The notes: generated by a model not told the origin, from the sequence alone. DNA of 64,000 nucleotides from Evansella tamaricis (GCF_019042215.1 NZ_JAHQCS010000079.1:1-64000); one strand, 5' to 3'. Shown: positions 44,232 to 53,295, numbered from the stretch's first letter. A program made the numbers and translations.

Positions 44232-44309
44232 ATGTCCGGGGTTCTGATATCCGAACTGCTTTCTCAACATTCTACGCCCTGGGGGTGGGCACACTGGTCC
44301 AAAACGTGA
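44232..44309 (+). CDS. Possible 25-residue leader peptide
   Basis: ATG preceded by AAGGAGGAACTAC, a strong ribosome site, 29 bases after the -10 box. The peptide begins MSGVLISELLSQHSTPWG and ends WAHWSKT, with three Trp. The DNA (TCCGGGG, GCCCTGGGGGTGGGC) is more G/C-rich than its surroundings and could equally be a structured RNA. It may be a regulatory short frame in the leader of the CAP gene. I do not recognise it. Confidence 0.4.
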   Translation: MSGVLISELLSQHSTPWGWAHWSKT

Positions 44310-44406
44310 GCCTTAATACGTTTCGAACTCTATGAAAAATTAAATGAATGGTATTTTACGATATGAGGAAAGAAGTGCATGCCCGTGCGAAGTAAAGCTT
44401 TAAGGC

Positions 44407-44448
44407 ATTGGGGGTCACCTTTTTCCAAAAATGAAGAGGGTGATTTTT
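44407..44448 (+). promoter_or_regulatory. Hairpin overlapping the ribosome site of the CAP-domain gene
   Basis: TCACCT (44415-44420) can pair with AGGGTGA (44437-44443), followed by T7 running into the TTG start. The right arm contains the GAGGG Shine-Dalgarno sequence, so the structure could block initiation or end transcription. This is weak (6 bp) but well placed; no known riboswitch class was recognised. Confidence 0.4.
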
Positions 44449-45309
44449 TTGAAAAGCAGATGGTATTTTATTCTACCTGTCGTAGTTGTTATACTCTTCT
44501 TTTATTTAACATCTGAGCAAAAATTAGAAGGAGCAGATGCATCAAAAGAAATGCTAGTTTCTTATCATGTTCAACAAGAGATAACTGTAAAAAGCTATGA
44601 TATAGATGTTGAAAATATAGGAAGATTTGTAAAACAAAGAGAAGAAGAAAGAAAACGATTAGAGGAAGAAAAACTAGAGCAAGAAAGAAGAGAACAAGAA
44701 AAATTAGACCAGGAAAGACTTGAGCAGGAACGATTGGAGCAAGAACGATTAGAGCAAGAGCGACAGGAAGAAGAAAAAAGGCGTTCAGCAGAACAAAAAA
44801 GACAGCAAGAACAACAGAAACAAGAGCAAAAGCAACAAAGTAATAACTCAAATACTCAATCTGGTAAACAGCCTAATAATCAAGGAAGTAGTGAATCAAG
44901 TAATCAGCAAAGTACAGCTACTTATCAAGGTATAAATAGCTTTGAAAGAGATGTTGTGAAATATACCAATATCGAAAGAGTTAAGCATGGATTACCAGAA
45001 TTAAAGATGGATAACAAATTAAGTGAAGTAGCATGGTATAAATCACGAGACATGCAAGTTCATGGTTACTTTGACCATACAAGTCCAACATATGGTTCTC
45101 CATTTGACATGATGAGACATTATGGAGTAAGTTTTACAGCCGCTGGTGAGAATATAGCTGCAGGTTATAGCAGTGCAATGCATGTTGTAGATGCTTGGAT
45201 GAATAGTGAAGGTCATAGAAAAAATATATTAGACCCTAATTATACTCATATCGGTGTAGGGTACCTATCAAATGATCATTACTCTACACAAATGTTTATT
45301 AAGAAATAA
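44449..45309 (+). CDS. CAP/SCP-domain extracellular protein with coiled-coil (YkwD-like)
   Basis: Protein of about 286 residues. It starts with a hydrophobic anchor or uncleaved signal (WYFILPVVVVILFFYLTS). A long charged coiled coil follows (about 60-130) built from E-Q-E-R-L repeats, then a Q/N/S linker. The CAP domain covers about 165-286, with FERDVVKYTNIERVKHGL, HGYFDHTSP, AGENIAAGY, AWMNSEGHRKNIL and YTHIGVGY, which contain the conserved His and Glu residues. It would act outside the cell or at the wall; YkwD-like proteins are linked to sporulation and germination. The TTG at 44449 has GAGGG about 9 bases upstream; the ATG at 44431 lacks a ribosome site. Confidence 0.82.
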   Translation: MKSRWYFILPVVVVILFFYLTSEQKLEGADASKEMLVSYHVQQEITVKSYDIDVENIGRFVKQREEERKRLEEEKLEQERREQEKLDQERLEQERLEQERLEQERQEEEKRRSAEQKRQQEQQKQEQKQQSNNSNTQSGKQPNNQGSSESSNQQSTATYQGINSFERDVVKYTNIERVKHGLPELKMDNKLSEVAWYKSRDMQVHGYFDHTSPTYGSPFDMMRHYGVSFTAAGENIAAGYSSAMHVVDAWMNSEGHRKNILDPNYTHIGVGYLSNDHYSTQMFIKK

Positions 45310-45314
45310 TTTGA

Positions 45315-45417
45315 GGTGCCTGTCCGAGCGACCAATTCCTGGGACCCCAGTACATGGGTGGTGCAGAAAACATTCGCACTTTAACACTTTGACGCCCCGG
45401 GGGGCAGGCACTTTTTT
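45315..45417 (+). terminator. GTGCCTG/CAGGCAC repeat acting as terminator after the CAP gene
   Basis: GTGCCTGTCC (45316-45325) pairs with the end of GGGGGGCAGGCAC (45401-45411), followed by T6 (45412-45417). Between them lie nested GGGACCCCAG and CGCCCCGGGG pieces. Repeats of this form are common in Bacillus genomes and often sit at gene ends. Confidence 0.75.
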
Positions 45418-45909
45418 CGGTAGGTTTATAAGAAGAGATAGCATTTGAACATGAATACATTTGTAACAAATTGCTCAATATAAAAATTACGTGAAGCATG
45501 AACTTGACAGGAGAACATCAAACCAAGTGAAGGTATTGTCCACAGGGGCAAACGGGAACCGCCCAGAACCAGTGAAAAAATTTTTCCTTCCAAAGCTCTC
45601 TCTTTATATTTCCCTTTGAAATCTTCAGTCTTTTGATACTGAGCAATTTCATAAAACTCAGCTGTATTTTTACCGAGCTTAAGTATTTTTCTCGCGGCTT
45701 TTCCGGCACACTCATCGTGTAAAAGACACGTCTTTCACTGCTTGAGTACAAAGTAATATTTTTACCTTCAAATCGTCTTTCTCTTGTGCTCATGACTTCT
45801 TCTCTATTAACAGGTTGATATTAAACTATTGTCATATATTCCCTATCAGTTTCTAACCTTATATTATAATCTTTTCCGTTCTTAATAAACAATAATTACA
45901 AATAAAGCA
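45418..45909. other. Intergenic region without a supported gene
   Basis: A minus-strand frame (45518-45793) has only a weak ribosome site, odd composition and no family features, so I do not annotate it. Nothing else is visible before the terminator of the GH36 gene. Confidence 0.4.
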
Positions 45910-45947
45910 AAAGCTCCTACCTTAAAACGTGATCCGGTAGGAGCTTT
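45910..45947. terminator. Terminator after the GH36-like gene
   Basis: AAAGCTCCTACC (45910-45921) and GGTAGGAGCTTT (45936-45947) form a perfect 12-bp stem with a 14-base loop, with A/T-rich flanks on both sides. It lies 17 bases past the stop on the minus strand. Confidence 0.88.
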
Positions 45948-45963
45948 ATTTACTTCTAGATTC

Positions 45964-48060
45964 CTATTTTATTATCCGGATGATTGGTTTCTTCGCGTCT
46001 CCATGGACGGAAACGGTGTAGTACCCATTCTTACGGCTAAAATCTACAATAGATCCATCTACTTCTACTCGGGATGGTGGTGTCTTGGAGTAAAACGAAA
46101 ATGTTCCACCTTCCTCTACTTCCACTAGAATGTCTGAATTGGTTTGAACCACATTCTTAATCGTTTTTGGTGCGAGATATTTATTTGTCAAACCAAGGGG
46201 AACGAAGTCATCCACCTCTACCATCATATATAATGAGACTTCATCAGGGGTTAAGATAACCTTCCGTTTTTCCTCCCGTTTCACCAGTTGAAATTCTCCC
46301 TTGAGAACGTTATAGAGAAGAAACTCCTCCCCCGTCATGCCAGGAATATCCGTTGGCGAAACAGTCCCTTCCACGTTTTCACCATCTAAATGAATGTGAA
46401 AGAGCCCGATGACCCCGTATTTCCCTATCCTGTTCCATATTTTTAATGGGACGGTTTCATGGTTTGGATCTCGAAACAGGCAATCTTTGGTTGGCTGGCC
46501 CGGCTGATCAGCCCTTAAGATTCTTCCATCCCCAAGTACTAACGGGAATAACTTTTCCGGATCAGTTTTCTGAACCTGATCACTGAAATAGATTGGCCCA
46601 CCGCTTACGGATCGGAGGACAGCATTTTGTATATCTTCCTCATGGTCCGTCCAATACATATCCCAGTCGCCCCAATAAAAATGACCGTGATAAAACGAGT
46701 TATAAGCGTTTTGTAAAGCATGTTCCTTGAAGCTTATCTCATCCCCTGGCACAAAGTCATCACTGTTTCTGGAGACGGCTGAAATCGGACGGGAAAAAAT
46801 ATTTTCCGTTGCCATTCCCATACAGTTAATGACGCATTGATTAAAGTGAATGCCTACTGAAGCTTCTAAATTCTCATGCGAACCTCTCGCCGCGCCCTCA
46901 ATCGAATGCTGATAGGCAAAGAAGTTACTGGTAGCGCTTTGCGAATCGACTTTGACGAAGTCAACCTTCTCGCTCTTCAAATACTTATGAAAGTCACTCC
47001 AAAAACCAAATCCACTTGGTGTTGGTGATGGCACATACTTGTCATGATTGGTCTTTACGATGCTCTCTTTATTATCCCGGTAGATCTTTGATTCCGGATC
47101 AATTCCACCCCAATAACCAGCGATGGTATGCCACACACCAACATGGTTCACACCGTAATTCGTCTTTAGTTCATTTATGACGCCGGATAATCCATTCGGG
47201 AATTTTTTCGCGTCAGGCTCATAAGACACTAGTTGTTCCTTCTCATTCACTTGTGACCAGCCATCATCGATCATGACCCATTTTACCGGAACATCCTTTT
47301 CCTTTAATTCCTGCATTTTTTCCAAGATACCTTCTTCATTCACTTCTTTATAAAACGCATCCCAACTACACCAGCCTAATTCATCGAGAACTTTCGGATA
47401 CTCTTTGTCTTTTCTTAGTCGAACCTTACTCCCTAGCTGTGCGACAGCACCTTCCATCGTTTTTTCACTTACTTCAAAGGGATTATTTCCCTTCCCAAAC
47501 GCAAAGGAAAGTGAATGACACGAATTAAATCCACCTTGAGACGAGAATAATTGTACTTCAAAGCCATTTGGATTCCCTTGAAGGGTGGAGCGATAACCGC
47601 CATCGAGGAGTGGAACAAGATAGTAATAATCGTCCTCCTCTTTCCATAGCAGAGATTGTGTTCTTTCCGGCAATTCCCGCATATCGCCAAAGTAAGGCCT
47701 CGTCCACCAATCCTTATGCTGATAATTAGCCATTAGTTGATTCATCGAAACATTCGAGAATTTCAACGTAATGGCCTGGTTAGGACCAAAGGACGTGTAT
47801 CGGCTTTGGACACGCTCGTTAGTAATGTTCCCTCTAACACTCGCAAAGCCAACCTCTCTTTTGCCATCATGCATTACCTCAACGGATACAGTCACCGTCT
47901 CTTCTTTGTTAGAAAAATAGGAAACCACACTCTTTTGAAGCTGTTCGCTTTTCACAAATGGCAGATGATGTACTTCTCCATGGTCTAAGACAACCTCTAC
48001 ATCAACGTTCGTTAAAAATGGATATTCTTTTATCATCGTCTTTTTCTTCATTATATCCAT
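45964..48060 (-). CDS. GH36 / Sip1-raffinose-synthase-like alpha-galactosidase
   Basis: Cytoplasmic glycosidase of 698 residues in the Sip1/raffinose synthase branch of GH36. The N-terminal beta-sandwich covers about 1-220. The catalytic barrel starts with LGWCSWDAFYKEV (228-240) and VMIDDGWSQ (262-270). The nucleophile is Asp372 in FVKVDSQS, and the likely acid/base is in RNSDDFVPGDE (Asp434/435). Length fits the family. It could release alpha-galactose or transfer it; raffinose synthases are plant enzymes, so a bacterial alpha-galactosidase is more likely. GGAGG sits 4 bases before the ATG. It is isolated from the ABC operon by a decayed gene but lies in the same carbohydrate island. Confidence 0.82.
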   Translation of the reverse strand: MDIMKKKTMIKEYPFLTNVDVEVVLDHGEVHHLPFVKSEQLQKSVVSYFSNKEETVTVSVEVMHDGKREVGFASVRGNITNERVQSRYTSFGPNQAITLKFSNVSMNQLMANYQHKDWWTRPYFGDMRELPERTQSLLWKEEDDYYYLVPLLDGGYRSTLQGNPNGFEVQLFSSQGGFNSCHSLSFAFGKGNNPFEVSEKTMEGAVAQLGSKVRLRKDKEYPKVLDELGWCSWDAFYKEVNEEGILEKMQELKEKDVPVKWVMIDDGWSQVNEKEQLVSYEPDAKKFPNGLSGVINELKTNYGVNHVGVWHTIAGYWGGIDPESKIYRDNKESIVKTNHDKYVPSPTPSGFGFWSDFHKYLKSEKVDFVKVDSQSATSNFFAYQHSIEGAARGSHENLEASVGIHFNQCVINCMGMATENIFSRPISAVSRNSDDFVPGDEISFKEHALQNAYNSFYHGHFYWGDWDMYWTDHEEDIQNAVLRSVSGGPIYFSDQVQKTDPEKLFPLVLGDGRILRADQPGQPTKDCLFRDPNHETVPLKIWNRIGKYGVIGLFHIHLDGENVEGTVSPTDIPGMTGEEFLLYNVLKGEFQLVKREEKRKVILTPDEVSLYMMVEVDDFVPLGLTNKYLAPKTIKNVVQTNSDILVEVEEGGTFSFYSKTPPSRVEVDGSIVDFSRKNGYYTVSVHGDAKKPIIRIIK

Positions 48061-48099
48061 AGCGCCTCCAACCCCGTTTCATTTAAACTTTAAAACCAC

Positions 48100-48352
48100 T
48101 TACCATTCTGAAAAGGCGCTGGCAGTAACAATTGGGTGATAGGAATTCGGTCCTAATGCCCCCTTCGGCATTACCCATGGTCCATCATAGAATAATCGTC
48201 CTTCTTCCAGCTCTTTAATGACATCTAATATCAATCCATTTAACCTAGTTATGGCTGAGTCTATCCTTACTAGCACTCCACCATAGCTGATATCGCTGAC
48301 TTTTCAGCCAAATGGCTCGTGTCCTGAAATTCCGAAACGATAATTTATAAAG
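48100..48352 (-). pseudogene. C-terminal remnant of an unidentified gene
   Basis: The minus strand reads NYRFGISGHEPFG, an in-frame TGA (48301-48303), then KVSDISYGGVLVRIDS, RLNGLILDVIKELEEG, YDGPWVMPKGALGPNSYHP and a final FSEW stop. The peptide looks protein-like and continuous across the stop, where TGG to TGA would explain the change (W to stop). No start codon or N-terminal part remains. I cannot name the family. Its place directly upstream of the GH36 gene suggests a former carbohydrate enzyme. Confidence 0.55.
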
Positions 48353-48566
48353 CAGTGCTTTTATATAAAAATAGGAACGTCCCCAAACCTAAGTTAACTT
48401 TATGATAGTCTATTTTCGTGTGATTTGAGACTGATATTTTGGTATACCCTTAATGAATCTACCAGTACATGACTGTTAGAATTTAACATTATTTATTAAT
48501 TTATTATCTTGAAGTTATTTTATTCGATACCTCAAAATAAATGATTTGTACTAGAAAAATGTGGGA
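48353..48566. other. AT-rich intergenic stretch between remnant and aldolase
   Basis: No gene, terminator or promoter is clear; the aldolase ends at 48567 without an obvious T-tract hairpin. Confidence 0.4.
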
Positions 48567-49484
48567 TTAATATTCAAATCCACTCTTTTTATCTTTACTC
48601 AACAGAAAATTACTAATTTTATCCGTAACTGTTTCTTCCACAGACGCTCTCGCTTTTTCCTTCAAGTCAGCTGATAAAAGTTTATATTCCTCATTCATCA
48701 TTCTTGTTTCTCTATTGATGGCTGCAAGTAAACTTAATTCCAAATCTGTTGCTATATTTACTTTGCTAATACCTCCACCTTCAATTTTCATTGCGTTTTG
48801 TACCATCTCCGAAGGTACTCCTGACCCTCCATGTAAAACAAGGTGAACAGGAGTTAACGTACGAATAGCTTTTAAACGTTCTATATCAACTTTTGGTTGT
48901 CTCACCTTGTATACACCATGGGCAGTCCCAACAGAAACTGCCAAAGCGTCAACATTGGTCTCTTGTACAAATTGGTACGCTTCCTCTGGGTCTGTGTACA
49001 ACTCTTCATCTTTATCGGTTTCAATGAAGTCTGTCGTTCCAATCATTCCTAACTCCGCCTCTACTGAAACACCTTTACTGTGAGCAAAGGAGACAACCTC
49101 TCTAGTAATTGCGACATTTTTGTCAAAAGGATGTTCGGAAGCATCAATCATAACCGAAGTAAACCCAGCTTCAATGGCCTCCTCAATAACCTTAAAGTCT
49201 TTCGTATGGTCCAAATGGAGAACCGCTGGAACAGTAATATTCTCTGATTCTATCACTCTATAAAACTCTTCCCCTACCTCTTTCGGCTCTATTTCATATC
49301 GCTCAAGCTCTTTTTGAGAGATTTGGACAATGACGGGGGAAGATAATCTTTCTGCCGCTCGCAGTATTGGTAAAACCATACCTGTATACCTTGATGAAAA
49401 AGATCCAATTGCATATTTCCCTTTCTCCGCTTGTTCCAGTGCCTTCTTTAATGTTATAACATTTTTACGACTTTTCGTTTTCAT
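48567..49484 (-). CDS. Class II fructose/tagatose-bisphosphate-type aldolase
   Basis: Zn-dependent aldolase of 305 residues (FbaA/GatY/KbaY family). Motifs are LHLDHTKDF with the zinc-ligand His residues, VMIDASEHPFDKN, EAELGMIG, VSVGTAHG with another His ligand, HLVLHGGSGVPSE, and KVNIATDLE for phosphate binding. It may split a ketose bisphosphate or a bisphosphorylated product of this island. Compared with FbaA it lacks the typical AFN-x-NN opening and reads YAIGSFSSRYTGM, so substrate is open. GGAAGGAGA precedes the ATG. It is separated from the kinase operon by a decayed regulator. Confidence 0.82.
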   Translation of the reverse strand: MKTKSRKNVITLKKALEQAEKGKYAIGSFSSRYTGMVLPILRAAERLSSPVIVQISQKELERYEIEPKEVGEEFYRVIESENITVPAVLHLDHTKDFKVIEEAIEAGFTSVMIDASEHPFDKNVAITREVVSFAHSKGVSVEAELGMIGTTDFIETDKDEELYTDPEEAYQFVQETNVDALAVSVGTAHGVYKVRQPKVDIERLKAIRTLTPVHLVLHGGSGVPSEMVQNAMKIEGGGISKVNIATDLELSLLAAINRETRMMNEEYKLLSADLKEKARASVEETVTDKISNFLLSKDKKSGFEY

Positions 49485-49716
49485 ATCTTCTGTCTCCTTC
49501 CATATGTTAAAAACTACTGTAACCTATCTAACAGCCCTCAAAACCAGTTAAAGACTGTGTATTTTTTTTGTGGTTTTTATGTGGCATTAAGTCAATTACC
49601 CAACAATCATGTTCACAGGTCAATGGATTCCACAAAAAATTGTGTCTTTCGATGGATAATGTAAGGGGCAGGACCTCATCTAAACAAAAATCAGTCGTCA
49701 CACCACGCCACAACTA
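49485..49716. other. Intergenic region upstream of the aldolase
   Basis: No gene supported. A minus-strand frame (49528-49713) has no ribosome site. The region could contain the aldolase promoter, but no consensus pair stands out. Confidence 0.35.
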
Positions 49717-50011
49717 ATGAAAAACTTTATTGAAGAACATGAAATTCAACCGTTTAAGATTTAAGAGGTGCTAGTGTACGCTGGTTTCAGAGTTTCTAGT
49801 GTATACCATCTATTTAAAGTCACGTTCGGAAAAACAATGATTCAATATACAATAGAAATTCGTTTAAACACTGCCGTGGAACGAATGAAGTATAGTGACA
49901 TGACCGCAGATTGCGGTGGCCGCAGGAAGCAATACGTATTTAATTGAGTTTTTCAAGGGGAATTACGAAGTATCCCCAACTGCCTACTTAAAAAGCTTGG
50001 AAAAGGATTGA
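49717..50011 (+). pseudogene. Decayed AraC-family regulator (HTH domain)
   Basis: The plus-strand reading starts ATGAAAAAC and gives FIEEHEIQPFKI, an in-frame TAA (49762-49764), then EVLVYAGFRVSSVYHLFKVTFGK, IQYTIEIRLNTAVERMKYSDMT. A +1 shift then continues QIAVAAGSNTYLIEFFKGNYEVSPTAYLKSLEKD to a stop at 50011. These are the two helix-turn-helix units and the conserved C-terminal SPTAY-R/L motif of AraC proteins. The sensor domain is missing. It is probably the lost regulator of the neighbouring glycoside island. Confidence 0.8.
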
Positions 50012-50134
50012 TAAAAGAAGTTTACCGGTCTACGAAGAGTATCCTCTAATATTTATATCCCAATACTCACAACAAAAAGTTGGTTCCCTATATACTAGAC
50101 ATCGTACAGTGACCAACCTTTCTCTACGAAACAC

Positions 50135-51619
50135 TCAACCATCTACTCCCGCTAGTATCCCCCGAAGCTTGACAAACTTATCTTCAAATAGGCTACGATA
50201 ACGGGGATTTAAGTCAAGGTTTGGAGAGACAATTTCAGTATTTTTTGAATACGTCGTCGTAGCCGCTTCTTCTAATGAGGAGTAAACTCCTTCTCCGGTT
50301 GCTGCAATCAGCACAGCTCCGATGGAAACTGCCTCGTCAATCCTTGGGACTTCGATGGGAATACCTGAAATATCCGATTTCAATTGCAGCCAATGCCTGT
50401 TTTTCACTCCGCCCCCGACAGAAATTAGCTTGGTAATCTTAGAATCACTAACGTTCTCCGCTGTCCTTCGAATTAACTCCATTTGATATGCATTCCCTTC
50501 GAACACAGCTTTTAATAACTCTTTTTTCCCATGCTTCTTCGTTAATCCAATAAAGGAGGCTGTAGCGCCTGGGTTGGGGTAGGGAGCCCCACTTCCATTG
50601 AGATATGGGAAAAAGAGAATGCCGGTCGGCCCTTCATAGGTTTGCTCCAGTAACGCCATCACTTCTCCATAGGTGAGCCGGTAATCTGAAATCATGTCCC
50701 GTAACCACTCCACAGATCCACCTGACGACGAATGCCCACCCATCCAATAATACGTATCCTTTAATAAATGAGGGCCAAACGTAAGCCCTGAATTTCGGTC
50801 ATCTCGGGTTAGGTCTCTCTTTGGAAAGACACCTACCATCGTCTCCGCCGTACCAATTGAGTTATAGATTCGCTCTGGTGTTAATTCCCCAATCGACAGG
50901 GACGCCACGAGATGATCATGCCCTGCAATGTAAACCTTCGTTTCAGAATGGATTCCCAAGCGAGAATGTTCGGATAAAACTTCCCCCACCGGTTTCGTAC
51001 AGTGCTGGACGTCTGGAAAAAGTGATGGTTGAAGTCCCATGTGCAAGATTAAGTCCTCATTCCACCCCTGCTTTTTGATATCATAAGCATATGTTCTTAC
51101 CGCCAATGATTCCTCCTCAACGATACTGTTTGTAAGACAGTAGGCAATGTAAGAGGAAACGGACATCCACTTTACCTTCTGTTCAAAGAGGGATGGTTCC
51201 TTCTCCTTTAGCCATAAGAGTTTCGAAAGTCCAAATTTATAGGAAACATGTAATCCAGTTCTGAAGAACTGTTCTTCCATATCTATCTCATTTTCTATCA
51301 ACTTTGCCTGTTTCAACGAAGCTGTTTCAAACCAAGGGAGGATTTCCGTGATGGGTCTCCCACTTTCTTCATTAAGCATTAATCCGCTTTCCGCCATACT
51401 GGCAATGCTGATGGCTGAAACCCCCGAAGGCGACTTTTCGGCGAGATCTCTAATCAACTGGGCTACATTTTCCCAAAGTTTACTTGCACTAAAAAAAGAA
51501 ATCTGATAGTCATCCACTTCTTGATGCATTGGCACGACAAACGATTCCACTTGAGTGCCATCAATATGATAGAGACCCGCTTTTAAATTAGTCGTTCCAA
51601 TATCAAGAGCAATAATCAT
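50135..51619 (-). CDS. FGGY-family carbohydrate kinase
   Basis: Sugar kinase of 494 residues with the two-domain FGGY fold. It opens with the phosphate-1 motif IIALDIGTTNLKAGLYHIDG. The central block is VYIAGHDHLVASLSIGEL with the catalytic Asp, and the C-terminal block is KLISVGGGVKNRHWLQLKSDISG. It is not close enough to a named subfamily to assign (gluconokinase, xylulokinase and fuculokinase are possible). It is the last gene of the operon running from the ABC importer, 34 bases after the ROK gene. A second FGGY kinase lies at 57564. Confidence 0.85.
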   Translation of the reverse strand: MIIALDIGTTNLKAGLYHIDGTQVESFVVPMHQEVDDYQISFFSASKLWENVAQLIRDLAEKSPSGVSAISIASMAESGLMLNEESGRPITEILPWFETASLKQAKLIENEIDMEEQFFRTGLHVSYKFGLSKLLWLKEKEPSLFEQKVKWMSVSSYIAYCLTNSIVEEESLAVRTYAYDIKKQGWNEDLILHMGLQPSLFPDVQHCTKPVGEVLSEHSRLGIHSETKVYIAGHDHLVASLSIGELTPERIYNSIGTAETMVGVFPKRDLTRDDRNSGLTFGPHLLKDTYYWMGGHSSSGGSVEWLRDMISDYRLTYGEVMALLEQTYEGPTGILFFPYLNGSGAPYPNPGATASFIGLTKKHGKKELLKAVFEGNAYQMELIRRTAENVSDSKITKLISVGGGVKNRHWLQLKSDISGIPIEVPRIDEAVSIGAVLIAATGEGVYSSLEEAATTTYSKNTEIVSPNLDLNPRYRSLFEDKFVKLRGILAGVDG

Positions 51620-51653
51620 TGTATTTCTCTCTCTCCCAGTAATAATTGGATTT

Positions 51654-52634
51654 TTATACGGTTATATCCAACACATATTTTGCCACGGATAAGGAGGCTA
51701 AATCCCCAACGGCCTCTCCTAATCCTGACGGAACGATGGAACAGACGTTACGGGATAAAGATAGAGCCTCTTTTTCCAGCTCTTGAAGCATCGCTGGCTG
51801 AAGCAACTTCTCCTGTCTTAAATAGATACTGCCAATAATGATTCGTTCAGGGTTCAAAATATCTATTAAAACCGCTAACCCTTTCCCCAACTTTCTTCCT
51901 ACGGTTTCATAGATGATAATGGCCAACTCATCCCCGGACAAAGCCGCTTCTGCCACTCCCTTTGCAGTAATCGTATCAAGTTCTTCCATCGAAGAACAGA
52001 TACTAGTCGTTTTTCCTTGGCGAAGGTGTTGCTCAACCTCCTTTTTAGCAAATCTCGCAATTCCTCCCCCGCTACAGAATCCCTCAAAAGATCCCGCTTT
52101 TCCATATCCAATCGGGCCGTCTTCCTCCAGTCGGATGTGCCCGACCTCCCCAGCCATATCATTCGACCCTGAGTATAATCTGCCGTTTAATAGGAGACCT
52201 GCTCCCATCCCCGTTCCAAACGTCAGAAAAATGACATTCTCGAGACCTGCCCCTGCGCCCCACTTCCATTCGGCAAGGGCACAGGCGTTGGCATCGTTTT
52301 GAAGCGCAACAGGAACGTCAAAAACGTCCTTCAGGGGAGAAACAATATCTATGTTATCCCAGTTTGGGAGATTCGGAGGAGATAGAATAACCCCTTTTCT
52401 ACTGTCTAACGGTCCGCCGCAGCTTATCCCAATCGCCTGAAGCACAGCATTCTCCTGAGATTCTACTAACCCAGAAAGCTGTTGGGACATTTTTCGAATC
52501 GCTTCTTCCGGTGTACCCGGAGTTGGGAATGCCTCTCGGGCGATGACCTTCACCTGATGATTTTCTGTTTCCTCGCCTAGTACAACCGCACACTTCGTGC
52601 CACCTACATCAAGACCTGCTAGTAATTTTTTCAT
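51654..52634 (-). CDS. ROK-family sugar kinase
   Basis: ROK protein of 326 residues, without an N-terminal HTH, so a kinase rather than a repressor. It opens with LAGLDVGGTKCAVVLG. Further motifs are LQNDANACALAEWKWGAG with catalytic Asn-Asp, and IFLTFGTGMGAGLLLNGRLY. The region expected to hold the zinc motif C-x-C-G-x-x-G-C-x-E reads YGKAGSFEGFCSGGGI, with a single Cys, so the usual zinc site is missing. GGAGGAGG precedes the ATG at 52634, which overlaps the TGA of the SIS gene (ATGA), so translation is coupled. Likely phosphorylates a hexose or amino sugar released by the island's glycosidases. Confidence 0.85.
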   Translation of the reverse strand: MKKLLAGLDVGGTKCAVVLGEETENHQVKVIAREAFPTPGTPEEAIRKMSQQLSGLVESQENAVLQAIGISCGGPLDSRKGVILSPPNLPNWDNIDIVSPLKDVFDVPVALQNDANACALAEWKWGAGAGLENVIFLTFGTGMGAGLLLNGRLYSGSNDMAGEVGHIRLEEDGPIGYGKAGSFEGFCSGGGIARFAKKEVEQHLRQGKTTSICSSMEELDTITAKGVAEAALSGDELAIIIYETVGRKLGKGLAVLIDILNPERIIIGSIYLRQEKLLQPAMLQELEKEALSLSRNVCSIVPSGLGEAVGDLASLSVAKYVLDITV

Positions 52635-53260
52635 CCGAAAAAATCCTCCTCCAACATTAAGCACAACGTATGATAGATTGGCAGATGACGCTCTTGGATT
52701 TGGTACGTTTCCTCATATGGAACCGCGATGATAATATCCGCTATCCCCTTTAGTTTTCCTCCACTTTTTCCAGTCAGACAAATGGTTTTTAACCCTAGAG
52801 CTTTTGCAACAATCGTCGCCTGAACGATGTTTTTGGAATTCCCAGAAGTGCTGATTCCGAGGAAGACATCCCCCGGATTCCCATACCCGTATACTTGCTG
52901 GGCGAAAACAAGGTCCGGAGCCACGTCATTCGAATAGGCAGTCATTAACGCAGACTGGCTCACAAGGGAGATGGCAGGTAAAGAGCCTTGCAGATGATTT
53001 CCAATGTAGCCGTCGAGATCTCCCGCTTCCTCCAGCTGATTCTTCCTTTCCGGAGACAATTCCCGTTTGGAGACAAACCCCTTCATTAATTCCCCTACAA
53101 TGTGGTCACTGTCCGCCGCGCTTCCACCATTTCCTGCTAGGAGGAGCTTTCCGTTGTTTTCATAGGAAAGCTTTAGTGTGACAAAGGATTCCCAAATGGA
53201 ATCCTTGCATTCTTCTAAATCTGAATAGTTCTTTATTAGTTGCTCAATGTAGTGATACAT
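52631..53260 (-). CDS. SIS-domain phosphosugar isomerase (GmhA-like)
   Basis: Protein of 209 residues with a single SIS domain. Motifs are LLAGNGGSAADSDHIVGELM, TAYSNDVAPDLVF, and GISTSGNSKNIVQA, as in phosphoheptose isomerases. An insert with KRELSPERKNQLEEAGDLDG lengthens it compared with GmhA. It would isomerise a sugar phosphate, probably the product of the coupled ROK kinase directly downstream (ATGA overlap). It follows the DUF1537 kinase by 35 bases. Confidence 0.82.
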   Translation of the reverse strand: MYHYIEQLIKNYSDLEECKDSIWESFVTLKLSYENNGKLLLAGNGGSAADSDHIVGELMKGFVSKRELSPERKNQLEEAGDLDGYIGNHLQGSLPAISLVSQSALMTAYSNDVAPDLVFAQQVYGYGNPGDVFLGISTSGNSKNIVQATIVAKALGLKTICLTGKSGGKLKGIADIIIAVPYEETYQIQERHLPIYHTLCLMLEEDFFG

Positions 53261-53295
53261 GAAGCGATCTCCTTTCCCTTTTCCATAACGATGTC

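Noticed and set aside
45518-45793. 91-residue minus-strand protein
   Set aside because: Weak ribosome site, unusual composition, no recognisable domain and it ends near a repeat; not enough support.
49528-49713. 61-codon frame upstream of the aldolase
   Set aside because: No ribosome site and no family features; it overlaps the AraC remnant region.
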